Source: PVC group bacterium
Lineage (GTDB): Bacteria > Verrucomicrobiota > Kiritimatiellia > SS1-B-03-39 > UBA6053
Reading direction: 5' to 3'
Length of the DNA: 25,785 nt
NCBI GenBank assembly: GCA_003565815.1
Contig: PXAS01000323.1
Span: forward strand, 1 to 25,785
Position 1 is the first letter of the stretch; each line of letters starts with the position of its first letter. Both the position numbers and the translations under genes were made by a program. The notes beneath the pieces were generated by a model. It did not search any database. It saw only the letters and a program-made list of their open reading frames with translations, and had not been told where the DNA came from. Below are positions 1-6,718 of this stretch, in pieces.

Positions 1-542
1 CGGCATTGCTCACGGGCCTCGCCGAATTCCACTTGTCCGACGCCTTGATTCTTCAAGTGTTGGAGCGCTTTCAATTTCCCCCGCACCGGATGCAGGAAGT
101 GGGGAGTCCCGAAACCGGACGGATTATCGACGACAGCAAAAGCACCTGTCTTTCGGCCACCGTCGCCGCGCTGAAGGCCGTGCCCGGTCCCGTACACCTG
201 ATTGCGGGCGGCGTCGCCAAGGGCGAAAGCCTGGCACCGCTCAGACCCTGCTTGCGTGAAAAAATCGTGCATTTGCATTTATTTGGAAGCGCCGGCCCCG
301 AAATGGCGAATGAATGGGGGGATTTTGCGGCTTCCTGTCACCTTTCCCTTGATTTGTCCGCTTGTATGGATGAAGTTTTTCGCAAACGTTCTTGCACTGA
401 AACCTTGTTATTTTCGCCTGGATGTGCAAGCTTTGACCAGTATTCCGGTTATGCGGAACGCGGAAATCATTTTCAATCCTTGATTAGACAACACACATCG
501 AATGATCATAACGCTTTGAAGCCCGAAAAGGAGATCGTATGA
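1..542 (+). CDS. murD: UDP-N-acetylmuramoylalanine--D-glutamate ligase (MurD), C-terminal part
   Basis: This is the C-terminal ligase domain of a Mur ligase, which adds D-Glu to UDP-MurNAc-L-Ala in the cytoplasmic stage of peptidoglycan synthesis. The reading frame is open to the left edge, so the gene is cut by the window and its N-terminal and ATP-binding domains are not visible. Family landmarks in order are PPHRMQ (usual LPHRxE), IIDDSKST (usual DSKATN), a GG..KG glycine motif and LFSPGCASFDQY followed by AERG, the typical MurD 'SPACASFD...RG..F' end. Two family positions look altered: C follows DSKST where N is usual, and the GGxDKG motif reads GGVAKG. The stop overlaps the next ATG as ATGA, indicating translational coupling to the LysM gene. 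MurD, rather than MurC/E/F, is favoured by the SPGCASFD motif and the ftsW context. Confidence 0.9.
   Translation, partial: ALLTGLAEFHLSDALILQVLERFQFPPHRMQEVGSPETGRIIDDSKSTCLSATVAALKAVPGPVHLIAGGVAKGESLAPLRPCLREKIVHLHLFGSAGPEMANEWGDFAASCHLSLDLSACMDEVFRKRSCTETLLFSPGCASFDQYSGYAERGNHFQSLIRQHTSNDHNALKPEKEIV
526..533 (+). promoter_or_regulatory. Shine-Dalgarno for the LysM lipoprotein gene
   Basis: AAAAGGAG lies inside the last codons of murD, 5 nt before the ATG at 539. It fixes the start of the LysM gene and supports translational coupling through the ATGA overlap. Confidence 0.75.
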
Positions 543-1558
543 AAACAAACAACAGCAAATCCCTGTCCTTCCCCCTCGTTGTCGGTACCTTGACCGGCGC
601 CATGTTTCTTGTCGGCTGTGCCACACGGCCCGAAAGAGAGTTTGGGTCGCCCCCGCCCACCCAACCGCTTCCGCCCAGTTATCAGGACGCCCGTCCCCAA
701 CCCCCGCCCACACGCGCGGCCCGCACGACGGTATTGGACGATGATCCCATCACGCCAGCGGTGGTGCCCATGCGTCCGGCGCCGCAACCGACCCCCATTC
801 AGGAAACGCGTCCCGCGCCCGAACCCCGCGAAGGCACGGCCTACACCATCAAACGCGGTGAAACCCTGTCCGCCATTGCCGCCCGCCATCGGATTTCCTG
901 GCGCCAACTGGCCGACTACAACCGGATCGTGGACCCCGACTCCGTCCGCGCGGGCCAAACCATCCTGATCCCACCCGGCGCAACCGGTGTATCCGCCCCC
1001 ACCGAAACCAAAACCGCGCCGGCCGAAACCACCCGGCCCGCCCCCGCCGTGGCCGGCGAGGGGACGTATGTGGTGCAAGCCGGTGACAATTTGACCGTGA
1101 TCGCCCGACGTCACGGCACCACGGTTTCGGCGCTGCGCCAAGTCAATGAGTTGACCGGCGACCGGATCAATGTGGGTCAAACCCTGAAATTGCCCTCGGG
1201 CACCGAAAGTCGCACTCCGACCCGTACCGCAACCCAGCCCCGGGAAACCACCCGTCCGACACTGGAGCGGGAAGCCGAGACCATTCGGCGGCCCGATGCC
1301 CCCCGACCCACGCCCGTGCCGAGACAGCTCAATGGGGGCCTTCGCCTTCCCGATGAGTCCGAGCCCGAACAAGCACAAGACGAGCCCCCCGCCGACGACC
1401 GCGGCTTTCCCATTGTCGTCGAAGAAGGCGACACCCTGCAGTCGATCGCGAATTCTTTTGTCATCGACGTGCAACAAATCCGACGCGCCAACAATCTGGG
1501 ACCCAATGATGAAGTCAGCCCCGGCGACCGCTTGATCATTCCGCCCACCAGTTGGTAA
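539..1558 (+). CDS. LysM-repeat lipoprotein (three LysM domains)
   Basis: This is a 339-aa envelope protein predicted to bind peptidoglycan through LysM modules. A short basic N-terminus (K2, K7), a hydrophobic stretch (about 10-26) and a lipobox-like LVGC with Cys27 indicate a lipoprotein. Three LysM modules follow at about 102-146 (YTIKRGETLSAIA), 177-219 (YVVQAGDNLTVIA) and 292-336 (IVVEEGDTLQSIA). They are separated by Pro/Thr/Arg-rich linkers that look disordered. No catalytic domain (M23 or amidase) is visible, so it probably acts as a wall-binding or scaffold protein rather than a hydrolase. It sits between murD and ftsW, so a role near the septal synthesis machinery is a reasonable inference, not a demonstrated one. 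The start is supported by AAAAGGAG at the right distance. Confidence 0.88.
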   Translation: MKTNNSKSLSFPLVVGTLTGAMFLVGCATRPEREFGSPPPTQPLPPSYQDARPQPPPTRAARTTVLDDDPITPAVVPMRPAPQPTPIQETRPAPEPREGTAYTIKRGETLSAIAARHRISWRQLADYNRIVDPDSVRAGQTILIPPGATGVSAPTETKTAPAETTRPAPAVAGEGTYVVQAGDNLTVIARRHGTTVSALRQVNELTGDRINVGQTLKLPSGTESRTPTRTATQPRETTRPTLEREAETIRRPDAPRPTPVPRQLNGGLRLPDESEPEQAQDEPPADDRGFPIVVEEGDTLQSIANSFVIDVQQIRRANNLGPNDEVSPGDRLIIPPTSW

Positions 1559-1568
1559 TCCATTCCCC

Positions 1569-2735
1569 ATGAACACACAGGCCAAAGAACATCGCTTTGC
1601 GGCAATTGACGCGGAAGAAGTCCGCTCGATGGCGGCCGCGACGGTTTTGGTGGCCTGTGTGCTCTTTTTGGTGGGGCTCGGCATCCTGGCGCTGGTGAGC
1701 ATCGGCATGGGACAGGCCAACCCCTTCCATTATCCCCTCCGACAAAGCTTGTTCTTGCTGACCGGCGGCGTGGTGGCGGTGTTTACCGCCCGAGTGCCCG
1801 CCTCCTGGTGGAAGACCCTGCTTCCTTGGATATTTCTTTCCACGGTGGTATTGCTACTGATGGCGCGGCTGGTGGGACCAAAAATCAACGGCGCCCATCG
1901 CTGGCTCATTCTGGGACCCATCAGCTTTCAGCCTTCCGAATTGGGGAAACTCACGGTGGTGTTGTGGCTGTCCTGTTGGTTGAGCCACCACCGCCGCCAC
2001 ACCCGGGAATTCCTTCGCGGGTTTTTTTATCCCTTTTTCGGCGTGGCGATCATCTGCCTGCTGGTGCTCATCGGGCCGGATTTTGGAACCACCGCTTTGA
2101 TCGGCGGGGTGGGGCTGATTCTGATGTTCATCGCCGGAACCCGCATTGGATATTTGTTGTGTACCTTGGTGGTCGGCGCCGCGGCCCTGGGCGTGTTGGC
2201 GTTGCACGACCCTGTCCGCCTCAGCCGGATCACCTCTTTCCTGCATCCGGAAAAATATCAGAACAACGAGTCCTACCAGTTGATGAACTCCCTGCATGCC
2301 TTCATGGAAGGCGGGGGAACCGGTGTGGGGGTGGGGCGCAGCTTGCAAAAATTCTCGTATCTGCCCGAAGCCCACACCGACTTCATCATGTCCATCATCG
2401 CCGAAGAAACCGGCGCCCTGGGTTCGCTCGTGATCCTGGGCTTGTTTCTGGGCTTTTTTGTCAGTGGCATGACCATTGGATGGCGGTGTACGGATCCCTT
2501 CGACCGCCTCTTGGCCTATGGAATCACGATGAGCATCACCTTGCAGGCGCTGATGAATATTGCCGTGGTGACCGCGAGCATGCCCACGAAAGGACTGCCG
2601 CTGCCTTTCATCAGTCACGGGGGCTCCAACTTGGTGTTCATGTTGGCCATGGTGGGGATGCTTCTGCGCATTGCCGGGGGAAACACCGGCCCCAAATCCG
2701 CGGTCCCCGCCAAAGACAGCCGTCACTGGCTCTGA
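1569..2735 (+). CDS. ftsW: SEDS-family peptidoglycan glycosyltransferase FtsW
   Basis: FtsW polymerises lipid II into glycan strands at the division site, together with a class B PBP, in the cytoplasmic membrane. The 388-aa protein has about nine or ten hydrophobic segments and the SEDS landmarks: the NGAHRWL..GP..FQPSEL.K block (103-128), GPDFGT (169-174), the PEAHTDFI loop (266-273) whose Asp271 corresponds to the essential SEDS aspartate, and KGLPLPFISHGGSN (341-354). FtsW rather than RodA is favoured by the PEAHTDFI and PFISHGGSN variants and by the murD neighbour. The ATG lies 10 nt after the LysM stop, and no good Shine-Dalgarno precedes it. murG, which often follows ftsW in such clusters, is absent: the next gene is on the other strand and unrelated. 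Confidence 0.93.
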   Translation: MNTQAKEHRFAAIDAEEVRSMAAATVLVACVLFLVGLGILALVSIGMGQANPFHYPLRQSLFLLTGGVVAVFTARVPASWWKTLLPWIFLSTVVLLLMARLVGPKINGAHRWLILGPISFQPSELGKLTVVLWLSCWLSHHRRHTREFLRGFFYPFFGVAIICLLVLIGPDFGTTALIGGVGLILMFIAGTRIGYLLCTLVVGAAALGVLALHDPVRLSRITSFLHPEKYQNNESYQLMNSLHAFMEGGGTGVGVGRSLQKFSYLPEAHTDFIMSIIAEETGALGSLVILGLFLGFFVSGMTIGWRCTDPFDRLLAYGITMSITLQALMNIAVVTASMPTKGLPLPFISHGGSNLVFMLAMVGMLLRIAGGNTGPKSAVPAKDSRHWL

Positions 2736-2764
2736 TGCGTTGAATCGCGGGGGGAGGCCTCGCC

Positions 2765-2962
2765 CTAGGGGACGGCCCGTTTTGTGGATTGGACCAAGGT
2801 GAATGGCGATTCCATCCAGCGTTCATCTTGATTCATCACCATGCAGGTCTCGGGGCTCAAACGGGGATTCCGACAAATCATCTCCTCACAAAAGGCCCGG
2901 TATTCCTCGGGGGGAAGCGACCCGGTGGGCGGGGGATGGTCAAACTGAAAATCAAAATTCAT
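2765..2962 (-). CDS. Small hypothetical protein, 65 aa
   Basis: I do not recognise this protein. It is acidic near the middle, has three cysteines (C25, C30, C40), a Pro-rich patch near residues 10-12 and an EEYRAFCEEM helix-like stretch, and no signal peptide or membrane segment. The start is chosen at 2962 because GGGAGG lies 7 nt upstream on the minus strand. A longer frame from 2998 would place that site inside the coding region. The gene ends 29 nt from ftsW and is convergent with it. Codons are mostly G/C at third positions, like its neighbours. The good ribosome-binding site is the main reason for believing it is real. Confidence 0.55.
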   Translation of the reverse strand: MNFDFQFDHPPPTGSLPPEEYRAFCEEMICRNPRLSPETCMVMNQDERWMESPFTLVQSTKRAVP

Positions 2963-3015
2963 GACGGCGCCTCCCAAGCGGCTCGGAGTTCTTTTCATGT
3001 GGCTCGGGTATATCC

Positions 3016-3180
3016 ATGGGCATTCACGGCATGGCCACCCACAAGGAGGGCCTGAATGCCCTGTTCCGGGAAATCCCTCCCCACCAGTTGAAAAATGGAT
3101 TTCAGATCGCTCACTTGCACAGCAAACAGGAATTCATGGAACCCGCAAAGCGATTTTTCCGAAAGTCCATCTTCTACTGA
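3016..3180 (+). CDS. Possible 54-aa protein or gene remnant
   Basis: This short open frame encodes a basic, protein-like sequence: MGIHGMATHKEG at the N-terminus, a LNALFREIPP helix-like segment, and AKRFFRKSIFY at the C-terminus. Third codon positions are mostly G/C, as in real genes here, and no gene overlaps it on the other strand. No convincing ribosome-binding site precedes the ATG, and the frame stays open upstream only to 2965. It is either a small gene or the C-terminal remnant of a decayed one. No function can be assigned. It ends 7 nt before the convergent permease/CPBP gene. Confidence 0.35.
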   Translation: MGIHGMATHKEGLNALFREIPPHQLKNGFQIAHLHSKQEFMEPAKRFFRKSIFY

Positions 3181-3187
3181 ACGGGCC

Positions 3188-5749
3188 CTAAGCCTGCAGA
3201 AAAAGAATCAAGCCATTGTAGAGGGCGTGTGCGACCCAGGCGGAGAGCAGCCGCCCGCTGCGTCGATACACCAGAGCCGCAAGCGCGCCCAAAAAGAACA
3301 CGGGCGGAACGCTCACGGCGGGATGCGCGAACGCGAAGATCAGGGCGCTGCCCAAAACGGCCCAAAGCGGTTTCACGCTGCGGGCCAAGCCATTGTGGAG
3401 GATTCCCCGGAACAACGACTCTTCCACCAAAGGCGCACCAACCACAATCAGCAGAATGATCGCCGGACGCTGGAAATCCAGATCTAAATGGGGCGTTTGG
3501 GCCATTTCCCAAATCGACGAAAGCCAGGGGATGGTTTGCAACAGATAGAGATAGCCCACCCCGAAAACCGTGGCCAGAATGCCCGCCGCCACGCCATAAC
3601 CGACGGCATGCGCAATGGGTTTTGCATGCGCCATGGGGCGCAATCCCAGACATTGCCGGACATTCGGGATCCGCCGACGGCGCAGGGAAATCGCCGATCC
3701 GATCAAGGTCAGCACCCCCGCCACCCAAAAACTCCAGGACAAGGACAAACCCAGGTCCAGTTGAAACCCCAGATGCAGGATCACGAGAAACGCGCCTTGC
3801 AGGGCGATGAATACCGCCGCCGAAAGCAAACCATCCGACATCATGAGGCGCGGAGGCGCCTTTGCCACCGGATCCAGAATGTAGGGACTGCGGTCCGCCA
3901 CTTTTTCCCAAAGCGCCAGACCGATCAGCCCCATGGTCAGCATGAGCACAAAATGTTGCCAGAGGGATTCGCTGAAAAATCCGGCGATGGGCACGCCACT
4001 GATCATCATCAGAAACAAGGTGTACACCGCATCGATGGAGCGATTTTTTTCCGTGGCATGCGGATCCACCCCCAGCATCATCAACCCTCCGGAAATCATC
4101 ACCATGGCGGCCACGCAGCCGAGCGCAAGCATGGCCAGACTCAGGTTGTGCAAGGAAAAAGGCAGAATCCAAAGCCCAAAACCGAGGATCAGGAGGGGAT
4201 ACAGGAACGAGAAGACGCCAGAAACCAAAGTGGTGCGCATCAGGGAGGCGGAGAGCGGACGCGGCAACGTGTAGAGCATCCAAAATCCCGGAATCGCGGA
4301 AGTCACGCTGTGCGTGGAACCGAACAGCGTGGTGTAAGCCCCGGCCACGTAGGCGGTCAGCGCCAGCATCGAAAATTGCAAGCTGTCGGGGTCCTCCATG
4401 AACGTCTGAAAATGGGTCCATCCATTGTAAGCGATAATCAGGATGGGGATATAGATGAGTTGCAGCAGATAGGCTCGGTTTCTGCGCACCACCAGCGCCC
4501 CCGTGCGTAGCGCCCCGCTTGGAAAACGACGCAGCGGGGCGGACGCGGACGGCATTCTGCGCCCGCTGTCGTCATGGGATTTTTCCTTGCCGTGCCGGAG
4601 CAGAAAATCCGCCGCGAACACCGAACTCATGCCCACCAAGGCGCCGCCCAGCAAGGTGATCGACAACCCCAGAATCGTGTCGGCGCCGCCCCGTGTCATC
4701 AGTCCCGGGGCCATGGGCGGAAGATAGAGCCAGGCCGTGGGAACCCGGTTCACCCAGCCCGGCAACCAGGACAGCGGTTCACGGAAGTTGGCCAAAGAAA
4801 GAAACGCGAAATAACAAACCATGCCCAAACCCGTGAACGCCCCCAGAATATTGGTGGCCGTTTTTTGACGCACCACGAGGGGGAGGGTGACCCGTATGAG
4901 AAGCGACAAACCGCCGCTCATCAGTTTGATGCCGATGCTGGCCCCCAGGGCTAATGGCGCGGACCCCCACCCGAAACCCGCGGAAATGAAAATGAAAAAA
5001 TATACCGGCAACAGGATCATCCATCCAATCACATCCAGAAAGCCCGCCCGCAACAAACGGGCCGAAAGAATGGCCCCCGTGCGGATGGGGTAGGGGGTCG
5101 TCCAGGCGTATTCGCCCATGGCGGCGGAGAGGCCGGACTCCTGCACCTTGCCGAAATCGCCCCCGGAAAACAGCAACGCCATGGCCAGGACCAGGCTTAA
5201 AAGCCCCGCCCCCCGGGTCACCAGGGCGTTCGGAGTGAAGTGGGGACGCTCACGGTGATTGACCACGATGTCAATCATCAGACCGCTGTCCGGGGTCTGC
5301 ACCCCGCGCCTCCCCGAAGGCCGATGACGAATCCGGGGGCGGGCGGACCCGGGAGCCCCTCCTTCCTCCCCCTCCTCAAAAGCGTCCTGAATGGCATCCA
5401 GGGTTTCAAACGCCGCGAGTTGAATGCCGTCCACCGCATCCCGGAAAAAAGAAGTCAGTCTTTCTTCGGGAGGGGTCGCGTATGCGGAGCGGTTCAGGGA
5501 CGTGAAAAAAACGCCCACCCCTTGCAGGCCCAGATTGCCCATGATCAAAAACATTCCGAAAATCATGAGAAAAGTGCCCGCCCAATTTCGGGGCCCGTAC
5601 TTCGAGGGCGTCGCGACCCGCGCCGTATGTGTCGAAGCCTTCTTGAAGCCCGAAAACAGCGTGTTGACCGACCAAAGATTCCGCATTCTGCGAAGGCTGA
5701 TGCTCAACAGAACCCAAATGGCCCGAAAATTTCCCGGCGGCCGATTCAT
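3188..5749 (-). CDS. ABC-2-type permease fused to a CPBP intramembrane protease
   Basis: This is an 853-aa polytopic membrane protein. The N-terminal part (about 1-600) has the layout of a duplicated ABC-2/NatB-like permease: a first helix around 55-80, a large extracytoplasmic loop with an acidic and then Arg-rich stretch, and clusters of hydrophobic segments. The C-terminal part (about 690-853) is a CPBP (CAAX/bacteriocin-processing) protease domain with EESLFRG (776-782), FAFAH (805-809) and HALYN (841-845), which supply the Glu-Glu, His and His/Asn residues of the family. The start is set at 5749 because its ATG overlaps the upstream ATPase stop (ATGA); the frame open to 5899 lies inside the ATPase gene. 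Permease-CPBP fusions are known as an annotated family. The exported substrate is unknown; NatAB-type ion or drug export is the nearest guess. Confidence 0.85.
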   Translation of the reverse strand: MNRPPGNFRAIWVLLSISLRRMRNLWSVNTLFSGFKKASTHTARVATPSKYGPRNWAGTFLMIFGMFLIMGNLGLQGVGVFFTSLNRSAYATPPEERLTSFFRDAVDGIQLAAFETLDAIQDAFEEGEEGGAPGSARPRIRHRPSGRRGVQTPDSGLMIDIVVNHRERPHFTPNALVTRGAGLLSLVLAMALLFSGGDFGKVQESGLSAAMGEYAWTTPYPIRTGAILSARLLRAGFLDVIGWMILLPVYFFIFISAGFGWGSAPLALGASIGIKLMSGGLSLLIRVTLPLVVRQKTATNILGAFTGLGMVCYFAFLSLANFREPLSWLPGWVNRVPTAWLYLPPMAPGLMTRGGADTILGLSITLLGGALVGMSSVFAADFLLRHGKEKSHDDSGRRMPSASAPLRRFPSGALRTGALVVRRNRAYLLQLIYIPILIIAYNGWTHFQTFMEDPDSLQFSMLALTAYVAGAYTTLFGSTHSVTSAIPGFWMLYTLPRPLSASLMRTTLVSGVFSFLYPLLILGFGLWILPFSLHNLSLAMLALGCVAAMVMISGGLMMLGVDPHATEKNRSIDAVYTLFLMMISGVPIAGFFSESLWQHFVLMLTMGLIGLALWEKVADRSPYILDPVAKAPPRLMMSDGLLSAAVFIALQGAFLVILHLGFQLDLGLSLSWSFWVAGVLTLIGSAISLRRRRIPNVRQCLGLRPMAHAKPIAHAVGYGVAAGILATVFGVGYLYLLQTIPWLSSIWEMAQTPHLDLDFQRPAIILLIVVGAPLVEESLFRGILHNGLARSVKPLWAVLGSALIFAFAHPAVSVPPVFFLGALAALVYRRSGRLLSAWVAHALYNGLILFLQA

Positions 5750-6513
5750 CCGCCTGCTTCTGTATCCGGTTCCAAGTCGTTGCCGCCCGTGAAGGCAAAG
5801 AAAATATCCTCCAAATGTTGTCCCGTCTCCCGGCGCAGTTCCGCCAGCGTGCCAATGGCGGCGAGGTTGCCTTTGTGAATAATCCCGAGCCGGTGGCAAT
5901 TCCGCTGTGCCTGGTCCAGCAAATGGGTGCTGAAGAACACGGACGCGCCCCGGGCCGCGTGTTCCCGCATGAGCGCGTGAAAATCCCGGGTCGCGTAAGG
6001 GTCGAGCCCATTGGTCGGTTCATCCAGAATCAGCACCCGGGGTTCATGCATCAAGGCCAGAACCGCCGCCAGTTTTTTTCGCATGCCCTTGGAGTAATTG
6101 TTGGCATATTCATTGAGATCCCGGGTCAGATCAAGACGATCCGCGATCGCCCCGCCCTTGTCGCGGCTTTCCCGGGGACGCATGCCGCGCAGATCCCCGG
6201 CGAAGCGGATCAGATCCCAACCGGAAAGATGATCCTGGAAAATCGGTTCATCGGGCTGATATCCGGTGATGGCCATGGTTTTCACCCGATCCCGGAAGCA
6301 GTCGAACCCGCCAATCCGGGCCACGCCCGAGGTGGGGGCCAGCATGCCGGTCAGCAATTTCATGGCCGTGGTTTTCCCGGCCCCGTTCGGCCCCAGCAGC
6401 GCGAAAATTTCACCGGCAACCACCTCCAGACTCAATTCCCGGAGGGCGGGAAACTCACCAAAGGATTTGCTCAGAGCCTTGAGACTCACCACGGGTTCGC
6501 TTGCTTGCATCAT
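5746..6513 (-). CDS. ABC transporter ATP-binding protein (NatA/ABC-2 exporter type)
   Basis: This is the 255-aa nucleotide-binding subunit that powers the permease encoded immediately downstream. Visible motifs are Walker A GPNGAGKTT (41-49), Q-loop GYQPDEP (Gln86), a signature YSKGM (140-144) in place of LSGGQ, as is common in this exporter subfamily, Walker B VLILDEP (160-166), D-loop NGLDP, and the switch His197 in STHLL. Two adjacent ATGs (6513 and 6510) are possible starts. GGGGG lies 2 nt before the first and 5 nt before the second, so ribosome-binding spacing favours 6510, whereas a leaderless reading favours 6513. A hairpin lies upstream at 6534-6560. The stop overlaps the permease ATG. 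Confidence 0.92.
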   Translation of the reverse strand: MMQASEPVVSLKALSKSFGEFPALRELSLEVVAGEIFALLGPNGAGKTTAMKLLTGMLAPTSGVARIGGFDCFRDRVKTMAITGYQPDEPIFQDHLSGWDLIRFAGDLRGMRPRESRDKGGAIADRLDLTRDLNEYANNYSKGMRKKLAAVLALMHEPRVLILDEPTNGLDPYATRDFHALMREHAARGASVFFSTHLLDQAQRNCHRLGIIHKGNLAAIGTLAELRRETGQHLEDIFFAFTGGNDLEPDTEAGG

Positions 6514-6519
6514 GCCCCC

Positions 6520-6548
6520 ACGTTAAGCCAACCCGCGGAACACGACAA
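6520..6548 (-). promoter_or_regulatory. Candidate promoter of the ABC exporter operon (weak)
   Basis: On the minus strand TTGTCG (6543-6548), a 17-nt spacer and TAACGT (6520-6525) are followed by only 6 nt before the ATG at 6513. The match to consensus is modest. If used, transcription would start at or beside the start codon. Confidence 0.3.
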
Positions 6549-6560
6549 GCGTTTTCCGCG
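6534..6560 (-). promoter_or_regulatory. Inverted repeat upstream of the ABC exporter operon
   Basis: CGCGGAA (6534-6540) and TTCCGCG (6554-6560) form a 7-bp stem with a 13-nt loop. It overlaps the weak -35 candidate, so it could be an operator or an RNA hairpin. No U-tract follows it on either strand. Confidence 0.3.
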
Positions 6561-6668
6561 CTTCGCCCCTGATCTTCTTTTCAGACCCGTCCCGACCCCT
6601 CCGACCTGTCCGGACCACAGGTATCGTGCCCTACTTGCGCAAATTCGGAAAAGTTCGATGTTCGGCAC

Positions 6669-6703
6669 AAAAAAAAGAGCGGCCCGGGGGCCGCTCTTTT
6701 TTT
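6669..6703 (-). terminator. Rho-independent terminator of fusA (bidirectional)
   Basis: GAGCGGCC (6677-6684) pairs with GGCCGCTC (6689-6696) around a 4-nt CGGG loop. Eight A (6669-6676) and seven T (6697-6703) flank the stem, so it works as stem plus U-tract on either strand. It lies 16 nt after the fusA stop. Confidence 0.93.
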
Positions 6704-6718
6704 GGGAAAGTCCGGGTG

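Noticed and set aside
2744..2766. Palindromic GAGGCCTC after ftsW as a terminator
   Set aside because: The palindrome has no loop and no T-run follows, so I do not call a terminator.
3043..3090. AAGGAGG followed by an ATG at 3056
   Set aside because: The frame closes after only 11 codons and lies inside the 54-aa frame; probably chance.
5750..5899. Extra 50 N-terminal residues of the permease
   Set aside because: They lie within the ABC ATPase coding sequence; the ATGA overlap at 5749 is the natural start.
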